Under the pieces are notes generated by a model. The model searched no databases, was not told where the DNA came from, and saw only the letters and a list, made by a program, of their open reading frames with translations. This document shows positions 16,652-22,760 of a stretch of 33,755 bases of DNA, piece by piece; position 1 is the first letter of the stretch, and every line of letters begins with the position of its first letter. Source of the stretch: Chitinophagaceae bacterium (GTDB taxonomy: Bacteria; Bacteroidota; Bacteroidia; Chitinophagales; Chitinophagaceae); assembly GCA_947442625.1 (NCBI GenBank), contig CANEWJ010000012.1, forward strand, positions 1 through 33,755. The letters run 5' to 3'. The translations under genes were made by a program, and so were the position numbers.

Positions 16652-17317
16652 ATGTACTTTCTATATTTTTTACAATTGCTCAATATCATTATTGCATTTT
16701 TTACCATCGTAATGGGCTTAAGGGCATTTAAAAATCTTAAGGAAAATAAAGTCCTTCTGCTCATCCCTGTACTCTCATTATTTCAGATAATATTGATAGA
16801 GTTGGAGGGAATAGGCCGAAAAGTTGAATATTCGACTTTCACAAGAAATATGATATCTATATACATATATTTAGAATTTATTTTAATTATCATATATCTC
16901 TGGAAGTTAGGTAAAACCCTTAGAAATAAAGCTTATACTATTGCATTAATCCCAGTAGGTATAGTTTCAATTATTATATCCCTGTACTCTATAAACATCA
17001 AAAGACCATTAAAAGTAGAAATACTTTCTATAATCGAAGGCCCGATTATTTTAATAACCGCTTTACTTATTAATATTGAACAAATTAAGAAAGGAAATAT
17101 CAATAATTACTACAAAGATTCAAATCTGATCGCCACATTCGGAATTTTTTTTTCATTTATAATTTCTTGGCCTACGATTATTGTACAAAATAATATATCA
17201 AGTTATTCTTCCCCTTTTTTCAAGTTGAATTTCATTTATAACTCAATAGCATATATAATTTTCTTTTCATTCTTAACATATTCCTTTTATGTTACAAGAA
17301 AATATAGAACTATTTAA
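16652..17317 (+). CDS. Small seven-helix membrane protein, candidate split sensor (module 1)
   Basis: 221 residues, almost entirely hydrophobic, with about seven predicted helices (2-22, 33-50, 67-87, 94-113, 120-141, 157-180, 190-215) joined by short loops. No catalytic or known ligand motif is visible. The gene has its own promoter and overlaps the following one-helix kinase by 29 nt; that kinase is followed by a regulator with a 4-nt overlap. The kinase has no sensing domain, so this protein is the likely signal receiver (inference). It resembles the protein at 20503 in size, topology and a few positions (EF in helix 3, DS before helix 6). It is strikingly AT-rich with many ATA codons, unlike the metabolic genes here. 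I do not recognise a characterised family. Confidence 0.8.
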   Translation: MYFLYFLQLLNIIIAFFTIVMGLRAFKNLKENKVLLLIPVLSLFQIILIELEGIGRKVEYSTFTRNMISIYIYLEFILIIIYLWKLGKTLRNKAYTIALIPVGIVSIIISLYSINIKRPLKVEILSIIEGPIILITALLINIEQIKKGNINNYYKDSNLIATFGIFFSFIISWPTIIVQNNISSYSSPFFKLNFIYNSIAYIIFFSFLTYSFYVTRKYRTI

Positions 17318-18095
17318 ATTCTTATTTTCAGGTCTATTCGTGATTATTATTTTAATCATATTGATTATTATATTGGCATCGATATATTCAAAAAAACAAG
17401 TAAAATTAGAATCTGAAATAGCTTTATTAACGGCAAGAAATGAAAAAGAAATATTAAAAACTCAACTTGAAATGCAGGAAGATATTTCAAATAAAATATC
17501 CCGTGAAATCCATGACAATATTTCACTTGGACTAACACTTTCGAAGCTACAAATTATCAATTATCTGGAAGCAGATCAATCAAACAAACATCTGCTGACT
17601 TCCTCGGTAGAACTTATCACAAAATCGCTTGTTGACCTCAATGATATTTCCAAATCCCTTGATTCAAGTCAACTTTTCGCCCATGGACTGATTGATGTAC
17701 TAAAGGCAGAAACTGAGGTAATCGGCCGCTCTAAAATTGTAGATGTTGTGTTTGATGTCAGAGGAGAAGTACTCTTTCTCAATTCAGAAAAAGAGCTCCT
17801 TATTTTTAGAATTTTCCAAGAAGCATGCAACAACATTCTGAAGCATGCCAAAGCCAGCAACATTACCATTGATCTTACTTATGAAAGGGATTATGTACAC
17901 CTAAAGATTTCTGATGACGGAATAGGATTCAACATTGAAGAAACAATGAAATCCAAGGAAATTAGAAAAATGTCAGGACTCAAAAACATCCACCAAAGAG
18001 CTGAAATCATAGGCGCAGAAACATTCATTTACTCCACTCCCAATATTGGAACAACCATTCACATTAAAATTCCTCTAAATCAAATTGAACCATGA
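17289..18095 (+). CDS. Minimal HisKA_3-type histidine kinase (module 1)
   Basis: 268 residues. One membrane helix (about 12-32) lies right at the N-terminus, followed by a coiled coil (33-68), a NarX-like HisKA_3 domain with His75 in SREIHDNIS, and an ATPase domain with N-box QEACNNILKHAKAS, DDGIGFN and MSGLKNIHQRAEI. There are only about 11 residues before the helix, so nothing sizeable is exposed outside and no PAS, HAMP or GAF domain is present. The start overlaps the seven-helix gene by 29 nt and the end overlaps the regulator by 4 nt, so all three are translationally coupled. It should autophosphorylate at His75 and pass phosphate to the regulator at 18092. A complex with the upstream membrane protein is inferred. 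Confidence 0.9.
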   Translation: MLQENIELFKFLFSGLFVIIILIILIIILASIYSKKQVKLESEIALLTARNEKEILKTQLEMQEDISNKISREIHDNISLGLTLSKLQIINYLEADQSNKHLLTSSVELITKSLVDLNDISKSLDSSQLFAHGLIDVLKAETEVIGRSKIVDVVFDVRGEVLFLNSEKELLIFRIFQEACNNILKHAKASNITIDLTYERDYVHLKISDDGIGFNIEETMKSKEIRKMSGLKNIHQRAEIIGAETFIYSTPNIGTTIHIKIPLNQIEP

Positions 18096-18748
18096 AAAAT
18101 GATGTTATAAAAGTAGCCATGGTAGACGATCATGTACTGTTGCGCAATGCACTTTCTGCTCTTATCAACAATTCCGGCAAATGCAAGGTTATTTTTGAAG
18201 CATCTAACGGAAAAGAACTGATTACACAACTCGAGAAAAAAAATTTTCCCAATGTTGTCATTCTAGATGTAAATATGCCAGAAATGAATGGACATGAAAC
18301 AGCTTCTTATCTTCAACAGCATTTTCCTGAAATTAATGTATTGATGCTAACCATGTATGATTCAGATTTGGCATTGATAAGGCTGTTAAAAGCCGGTGTA
18401 AAGGGATTCATGAAAAAAGACATTCATCCAAATGAACTGCTGGCGGCCATAGAGTCTGTCCATGAATTTGGCTACTATTATTCAGCGCAAACAAGCAGCA
18501 AACTCGCTGGACTGTTTAGGAACAACCAGGACCACCAACAATTGGATAAGGTTATGTTAACTGAGATGGAAATTGATTTTCTCAAATATGCCTGTTCTGA
18601 ACTTACCTACAAAGAAATAGCGGGGAATTTGAAAATGAATCCAAGAGCAATTGACGGCATGAGGGACAATCTTTTCACAAAACTGGATGTAAAAAGCAGG
18701 GTTGGTCTGGCCATGTATGCCATAAAACATGGCGTGGTGACGGTTTAG
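18092..18748 (+). CDS. NarL/LuxR-type response regulator (module 1)
   Basis: 218 residues. The receiver domain has DD at 12-13, phospho-acceptor Asp59 in VVILDVNMP, MLTMYDSD and Lys in GFMKKDIHP. The HTH region is LTEMEIDFLKYACSELTYKEIAGNL and then NPRAIDGMRDNLFTKLDV. The usual S-P-R-T-V-E at the start of the recognition helix is N-P-R-A-I-D here, unlike the four regulators of the window that keep SPRT, so its DNA site may differ. The ATG overlaps the kinase stop by 4 nt. The stop codon overlaps the convergent stop of the regulator at 18745-19404, so the two genes meet without a spacer or terminator. Confidence 0.9.
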   Translation: MKNDVIKVAMVDDHVLLRNALSALINNSGKCKVIFEASNGKELITQLEKKNFPNVVILDVNMPEMNGHETASYLQQHFPEINVLMLTMYDSDLALIRLLKAGVKGFMKKDIHPNELLAAIESVHEFGYYYSAQTSSKLAGLFRNNQDHQQLDKVMLTEMEIDFLKYACSELTYKEIAGNLKMNPRAIDGMRDNLFTKLDVKSRVGLAMYAIKHGVVTV

Positions 18749-19404
18749 TCAATCAATTTGTTCCTGGTACCATACATGATTAAACCTGCGATGGTCTTTA
18801 CACCTACCTTTGTTTTCATGTTTTGCCTAATTGTTTCAATTGTTCTTGGAGAAAGGAAAACCTCTTTCGAAATTTCTTCAGTTGTTTTATCCTGGGCGAT
18901 CAATCTAAGTATGCTGATCTCTTTTTCGGTGAACTTAACAGCTTTGGGATAAAATTGTCTTGTGGTCTTTTTTTGCTGCAATTTCATCAACACAGCCTTG
19001 TTGAGGAGATCATTGAAATAAAAATCATCATTCATGCAAGTAAGGATTGCATTATAGATTTCTTCAGGATCAGTGGTCTTGGTCAAGTAAGCATTGGCAC
19101 CCATTTCCATCATCTTTGAGATCATCTCCTGATCATCATACATCGTCAACACAATAATTCGAACCTCATCATACTCTTTCCTAAGCAATGAAATGGCATT
19201 GATACCGTCCATTTCAGGCATCCTTATATCCATCAAAAGAACATCTGGTAATTTGATTTTCATTTTATGAATCAAATCTTTCCCATCTTCAGCCTCCCAG
19301 ATGATTTTCAAGTATTCTTTTCCAGACAAGGCCATCTTAATACCGTCGCGAAATATCTTATGATCATCTGCAATGGCTACCTTAATCGCTTCAATTGTTG
19401 ACAT
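18745..19404 (-). CDS. Orphan NarL/LuxR-type response regulator
   Basis: 219 residues starting MSTIEAIKVAIADDHKIFRDG. Phospho-acceptor Asp59 is in VLLMDIRMPEMDG and Lys is in YLTKTTDP. The HTH has FTEKEISILRLIAQDKTTEEIS and SPRTIETIRQNMKTKVGV, ending GLIMYGTRNKLID. It is most like the regulators at 15662 and 22033 within this window and is probably a paralogue. No kinase is encoded beside it on its strand. Upstream it has an inverted repeat at 19457-19482 sharing a core with the element upstream of the other orphan regulator. It may be phosphorylated by one of the two neighbouring module kinases (inference). Confidence 0.9.
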   Translation of the reverse strand: MSTIEAIKVAIADDHKIFRDGIKMALSGKEYLKIIWEAEDGKDLIHKMKIKLPDVLLMDIRMPEMDGINAISLLRKEYDEVRIIVLTMYDDQEMISKMMEMGANAYLTKTTDPEEIYNAILTCMNDDFYFNDLLNKAVLMKLQQKKTTRQFYPKAVKFTEKEISILRLIAQDKTTEEISKEVFLSPRTIETIRQNMKTKVGVKTIAGLIMYGTRNKLID

Positions 19405-19456
19405 GTTTCACAGGGGTTTAAGTTCAGTGATGAAATTCTTTCACAAACCTTGGGAT

Positions 19457-19482
19457 TTTTACTAGTGGTACAACTAGTAAAA
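19457..19482. repeat. Inverted repeat upstream of orphan regulator 18745-19404
   Basis: Arms TTTTACTAGT and ACTAGTAAAA are exact reverse complements (10 bp) around GGTACA. It lies 52 nt upstream of the regulator start. A T-run follows neither side in terminator fashion, so a protein-binding site is more likely. Confidence 0.5.
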
Positions 19483-19825
19483 CTACGAACACCGATTTTT
19501 TAAATAATCCAATGAATTGGCAGGAAAATGCAAATCCAGAATTCTTCAAAAACCCAAAGACGTTGGCATTAAATAGGATTGTAATCAGAAGAAAAAAACA
19601 AACAAGAATGCAGTGACATGAAATCGAAATGTACTGCTCAGGATATATGCATTAAAGCAGGTTTCCTTGTTTTTTTTCACTCTTTTGGAATTGGAATCTC
19701 AAAGTTGCAATAAATTTTATCATTTGAAGAAATCATGTGATGAGATCCAATGGATAAAAAAAATACAAAATTGCGCTTAGGTAGATTTTCCTCATTTTTT
19801 TGGGGAAAAACACGATAACGCAGAC

Positions 19826-19837
19826 CGTAATTTTACG
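19826..19837. promoter_or_regulatory. CGTA-N4-TACG dyad, copy 1
   Basis: CGTAATTTTACG, with 5-bp inverted arms CGTAA/TTACG, lies 133 nt upstream of the gene at 19971. A second copy occurs 119 nt further on, and a third forms the core of the palindrome before H-NOX. Confidence 0.35.
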
Positions 19838-19944
19838 CATTCAAATACGTACATTCCCTCTATATTTATACAAGTAATAAATGCATATAATTTATATTTA
19901 TATGTATTTCAGCACTTTATAATAAATTAAAAAATATTTTTCAT

Positions 19945-19956
19945 CGTAAATCTACG
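19945..19956. promoter_or_regulatory. CGTA-N4-TACG dyad, copy 2
   Basis: CGTAAATCTACG ends 14 nt before the ATG at 19971, a position where a bound protein would block transcription or early elongation. Arms are CGTA/TACG. Confidence 0.35.
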
Positions 19957-19970
19957 TACCCCATTTCACC

Positions 19971-20411
19971 ATGGATAAATTTTCACTGAAATTCAAGATC
20001 AGAAACAAAGTAGCTTTTATCCACAAAAAATATAATACCATGTTAAAAAGTAATGTTGAAATCCTGGAACAAAAGTTGGTAGATGAGACCGTAGGTGAAC
20101 ACATTGGATATGATATGGGGGTTAAAATGGTCAAGGATTACTATGATAAATTTGGCGAGGGTGGTGCTCAGTTTGTTGGCAAGAATATCATTCAAGAAAT
20201 AATTTCTCAACCCGGATGTATTGGTATCAATATTTATAAATCCCTCAATGAGAAAGGTTCAAAAACTTATGTTTTGGTTGGTCTTAACAAAGAAAATAAT
20301 CCTATCTTAAACTATACTGCAGTCAACATCGATGGGCAAATTAAGACTAATGAGGGTATTGTTGCAGATAGGAATTTCGAATTCGGCTGGTTCGATGATG
20401 TAATAAAATAG
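19971..20411 (+). CDS. Hypothetical 146-residue soluble protein
   Basis: The protein begins MDKFSLKFKIRNKVAFIHKK and has no signal peptide, membrane helix or known catalytic motif. The N-terminal third is basic and probably helical. The centre reads DMGVKMVKDYYDKFGEG, then IISQPGCIGINIYKSLN and SKTYVLVGLNKENNPI, which suggests a small alpha/beta fold. The PGCIGI...Y...LVLVG-like pattern is one I associate with uncharacterised short proteins of Bacteroidota, but I cannot name a family. It lies 91 nt upstream of the second membrane-sensor operon on the same strand, behind two CGTA-N4-TACG dyads, so a link to that signalling system is possible but unproven. Codon use is AT-rich, like that of the neighbouring membrane gene. 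Confidence 0.75.
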   Translation: MDKFSLKFKIRNKVAFIHKKYNTMLKSNVEILEQKLVDETVGEHIGYDMGVKMVKDYYDKFGEGGAQFVGKNIIQEIISQPGCIGINIYKSLNEKGSKTYVLVGLNKENNPILNYTAVNIDGQIKTNEGIVADRNFEFGWFDDVIK

Positions 20412-20442
20412 CAAATCACTTCCATTTTAACTACCAAGTGTT

Positions 20443-20450
20443 TATATTTG
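20443..20450 (+). promoter_or_regulatory. Predicted -7 element of the second membrane-sensor operon
   Basis: TATATTTG is an exact TAnnTTTG in the 91-nt gap before the seven-helix gene. No exact TTTG was found at the -33 position. Transcription would start near 20455, leaving about 15 nt to the ATT codons at 20470/20473 or about 48 nt to TTG at 20503. Confidence 0.45.
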
Positions 20451-20502
20451 GACTGTATAAACACACACCATTATTACGTACTTATTATATCTATCTCTTT
20501 TA

Positions 20503-21156
20503 TTGGGGTTTATTCCTATATTAATTTCTATTTTCTTTCAAAAGAAAACTAGAAATCTTAGAATAATTTCAATCTACCTATTTGCAGGTCTATTCACAGA
20601 TCTATTTTTGAACCCTATTTCAAAAATTTATTTCAACTCACCTTTTTTTGCTTCAAAAATTTTTACGGTTACAGAGTTCGTTTTAGTTTCACTTTTTTTA
20701 TTCCCTTTAATCCAGCTGAGACTAAAAAAAATAATTTTCTTAGCCTTTTCGTCCCTGTTTTTTCTTACGTTGTTCACTGAAAACGTTTTAATCAATAATC
20801 AAAATTTTGACTCTGTTTCCACAGGAGTCAGTGCTCTTTTAATTCTGATTTATTCCATAACATATTTATATTCAAAAGTCAGTTACGAGTCAAATCAAGA
20901 AAGCTTTAAAATAGATTCAACGTTTTTAATTGTCTCATCAATTATTATCTATTTTTCAGGCACCTTCTTTATCTATATTCTAACAAAAAATAATTTTATA
21001 GATCAAGATTTCAGATCAGCATACTCTTTAATTAATGCTCTAGTTCTGACAAGTCGGAATTTAATTTTAGTTTTTGCGTTTTTAAAGAACCTGAAAGCGT
21101 CTTTCAATCAAAATACATATACATATACATCACCTTCCTCTAAGTTTTCGATCTAA
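20503..21156 (+). CDS. Small seven-helix membrane protein, candidate split sensor (module 2); non-ATG start
   Basis: 217 residues from TTG at 20503. The frame contains no ATG codon at all. It is open upstream to a stop at 20458-20460, and the extra codons (THTIITYLLYLSLLL) would complete a first membrane helix, so an ATT start at 20470 or 20473 is an alternative. With that extension about seven helices are visible (the first spanning the start; then about 18-38, 49-72, 74-95, 104-125, 136-161, 170-196). Features such as DSTFLIVSSIIIYFSGTFF and SLINALVLTSRNLILVFAFL recall membrane proteins that precede histidine kinases in other Bacteroidota. The stop overlaps the kinase ATG by one base (TAATG). 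It is likely the sensing partner of that kinase (inference). Very AT-rich. Confidence 0.75.
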   Translation: MGFIPILISIFFQKKTRNLRIISIYLFAGLFTDLFLNPISKIYFNSPFFASKIFTVTEFVLVSLFLFPLIQLRLKKIIFLAFSSLFFLTLFTENVLINNQNFDSVSTGVSALLILIYSITYLYSKVSYESNQESFKIDSTFLIVSSIIIYFSGTFFIYILTKNNFIDQDFRSAYSLINALVLTSRNLILVFAFLKNLKASFNQNTYTYTSPSSKFSI

Positions 21157-21989
21157 TGCCCCTCCTCCAAGCCATATCACCATCATCAAACGTTTCTACC
21201 GTGCTGTTCTTCGGCACATTGGGGATGTTGGTGCTTGCCATAGGGCTTGTGGTATTCATTGTTTTTCACCAAAGGAAGGTCATCAAGTACCAGCAGCAAC
21301 TTCAGCGATTGGAAGAGGAACAACAACAGATTCTCCTCAATGCATCCATCAGGTGGCAAGAAGAAGAAAGGCAGCGCATTGCGGCTGATCTGCATGATGA
21401 TGCGGGCCCGTTGCTGGCTACAGCGCGCCTTTATTTAAATGACAATCTGGTTCGCCAAGACATTTCTACCCAATTGCAGAGCATCTACAATGCCAAGCAA
21501 ATCATAGACGATACCATCCAGTTGATCAGGAATATCTCCCACAGCCTGATGCCTCCCACCCTGAAGAACTTCGGTTTGGAGTCAGCAATCAATGACCTCT
21601 TCCAAAAAATCAGTGGATCTGGCGCCATCAACGCAAGCTGTCGTTTTCACGACTACCGTGAGCGAATGCTTCCACAGCGTGAACTGCTGATTTTTCGTGT
21701 GGCACAAGAGTTGGTCAACAATATCCTCAAGCACAGCAATTCCAGTTTCATTCACCTTACACAGAATACCAGTGAGGGTAAATTCTATATCCGTTTACAC
21801 CACGATGGCAAAGGAATTACCCAGGCAGATTTTGAAAGAATGAACAAAAGTTCTGTAGGCCTGGGGCTGAAAAACATCCAAAGCAGGATGAAAGTGCTGG
21901 ACGGCAGTGTCCTTTTTGAGAAAGATGCTTCCCAGACTTTCTACAAAGTTACGCTTGAAATGCCCGTTTCTGATACTACCTCCTTATAG
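21156..21989 (+). CDS. Minimal HisKA_3-type histidine kinase (module 2)
   Basis: 277 residues: one membrane helix (about 14-37), a Gln/Glu-rich coiled coil (40-72), HisKA_3 with His80 in RIAADLHDDAGPLLA, and the ATPase domain with N-box QELVNNILKHSNSS and GLGLKNIQSRMKVLDG. The adenine-contacting first Asp of the DxGxG box is replaced by His (HDGKG within HHDGKGI). I have an impression that some related Bacteroidota kinases share this, which would make it a subfamily trait rather than damage. Only about 13 residues precede the helix, so sensing must come from elsewhere, most simply from the seven-helix protein whose stop codon overlaps its ATG. The regulator follows after 43 nt. Confidence 0.88.
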   Translation: MPLLQAISPSSNVSTVLFFGTLGMLVLAIGLVVFIVFHQRKVIKYQQQLQRLEEEQQQILLNASIRWQEEERQRIAADLHDDAGPLLATARLYLNDNLVRQDISTQLQSIYNAKQIIDDTIQLIRNISHSLMPPTLKNFGLESAINDLFQKISGSGAINASCRFHDYRERMLPQRELLIFRVAQELVNNILKHSNSSFIHLTQNTSEGKFYIRLHHDGKGITQADFERMNKSSVGLGLKNIQSRMKVLDGSVLFEKDASQTFYKVTLEMPVSDTTSL

Positions 21990-22032
21990 CGTATCTTCGT
22001 AATGGATCTCTGAACAAGCAAACCATTGCACA

Positions 22033-22683
22033 ATGAATATCATAAAGGTTGGAATAGCCGATGATCATAAAATCTTTCGCAAAGGTGTGATACTTTCCCT
22101 AAGACAATACACCAACCTTTCTTTCATATTTGAGGCTGAGAACGGTGAAGAACTGTTGACCAAGCTGACTGAAGAGCAACCAGATGTTGTCCTCATGGAT
22201 CTTCGCATGCCCGGAAAGGATGGGATTGAATCAACCAAGGAAGTCAGCAAACACTATCCAAACGTGAAAGTCCTTATCCTAACCATGTTTGAGGACGAAA
22301 GGTTTGTCTCTCACCTCATGGAAAATGGGGCCAATGGATATCTGCTCAAAAATGCAGATCCTTCTGAAATCAAAAAAGCCATCATGGAAGTGATGGTGAA
22401 GGGATACTACCTCAACAATTTCGTCAACAGGGTGCTGTTGAAGAAATCAAATACAAGAAACAAAGCCACCCCATCCCTCAACAGCGAAATTGTCATGTCT
22501 GACAAGGAAAAAGAGGTGGTAAGGCTGCTCTGCATGGAATTTACCGCTGCAGAAATTGCACTAAAAATGGAAATTTCTCCAAGAACGGTTGAATCCATCA
22601 AAGACAGGCTGATGGAACGTTTCGGGCTAAAAAATACTGCTGGACTGGTGTTCTTTGCGGTAAAAAACAACATGATAGACTGA
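22033..22683 (+). CDS. NarL/LuxR-type response regulator (module 2)
   Basis: 216 residues starting MNIIKVGIADDHKIFRKG. Phospho-acceptor Asp56 is in VVLMDLRMPGKDG, followed by LILTMFEDE and Lys in YLLKNADP. The HTH has MSDKEKEVVRLLCMEFTAAEIA and SPRTVESIKDRLMERFGL, ending GLVFFAVKNNMID. It follows its kinase by 43 nt on the same strand and is its likely partner. The closing GL-(MV)-x-Y/F-A-x-K pattern is shared with the regulators at 15662, 18092 and 18745, suggesting that these four arose by local duplication. Confidence 0.92.
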   Translation: MNIIKVGIADDHKIFRKGVILSLRQYTNLSFIFEAENGEELLTKLTEEQPDVVLMDLRMPGKDGIESTKEVSKHYPNVKVLILTMFEDERFVSHLMENGANGYLLKNADPSEIKKAIMEVMVKGYYLNNFVNRVLLKKSNTRNKATPSLNSEIVMSDKEKEVVRLLCMEFTAAEIALKMEISPRTVESIKDRLMERFGLKNTAGLVFFAVKNNMID

Positions 22684-22742
22684 CGCTTTCCAATGGAATT
22701 GTCAAAATTATCCTGTTTCTGAAGCAACCCTTCTTTTTACGT

Positions 22743-22750
22743 TAACTTTG
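22743..22750 (+). promoter_or_regulatory. Predicted -7 element of mnmA
   Basis: TAACTTTG is an exact TAnnTTTG, 10 nt upstream of the mnmA ATG. TTTC at 22716-22719 is a weak -33 candidate (23-nt spacer). The resulting 5' leader would be only a few bases long. Confidence 0.5.
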
Positions 22751-22760
22751 TAAAAAAAAG

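Larger units (their letters stand above)
19405..19970. other. 566-nt non-coding region between divergent regulator and hypothetical gene
   Basis: No credible reading frame is visible. The stretch is AT-rich, most strongly at 19860-19945. It holds an inverted repeat (19457-19482), GGGGAAAAACAC (19802-19813), two CGTA-N4-TACG dyads (19826-19837 and 19945-19956) and a TACGTAC between them (19846-19852). No exact TAnnTTTG promoter precedes the gene at 19971; TATTTTTC just before the second dyad is a near match. The length is unusual for this otherwise compact window and could also hide a small RNA, but no terminator hairpin was found to support one. Confidence 0.6.

Noticed and set aside
18745-18748. 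Possible read-through or fusion between the two convergent regulators
   Set aside because: Both frames end in ordinary stop codons that overlap on opposite strands; each protein is complete.
20475-20481. Third TACGTAC (others at 19846-19852 and 19953-19959) as a strict operator series
   Set aside because: TACGTA alone is expected about ten times in the window by chance and also occurs inside genes (for example near 11376 and 23225). Only the longer CGTA-N4-TACG form was kept.
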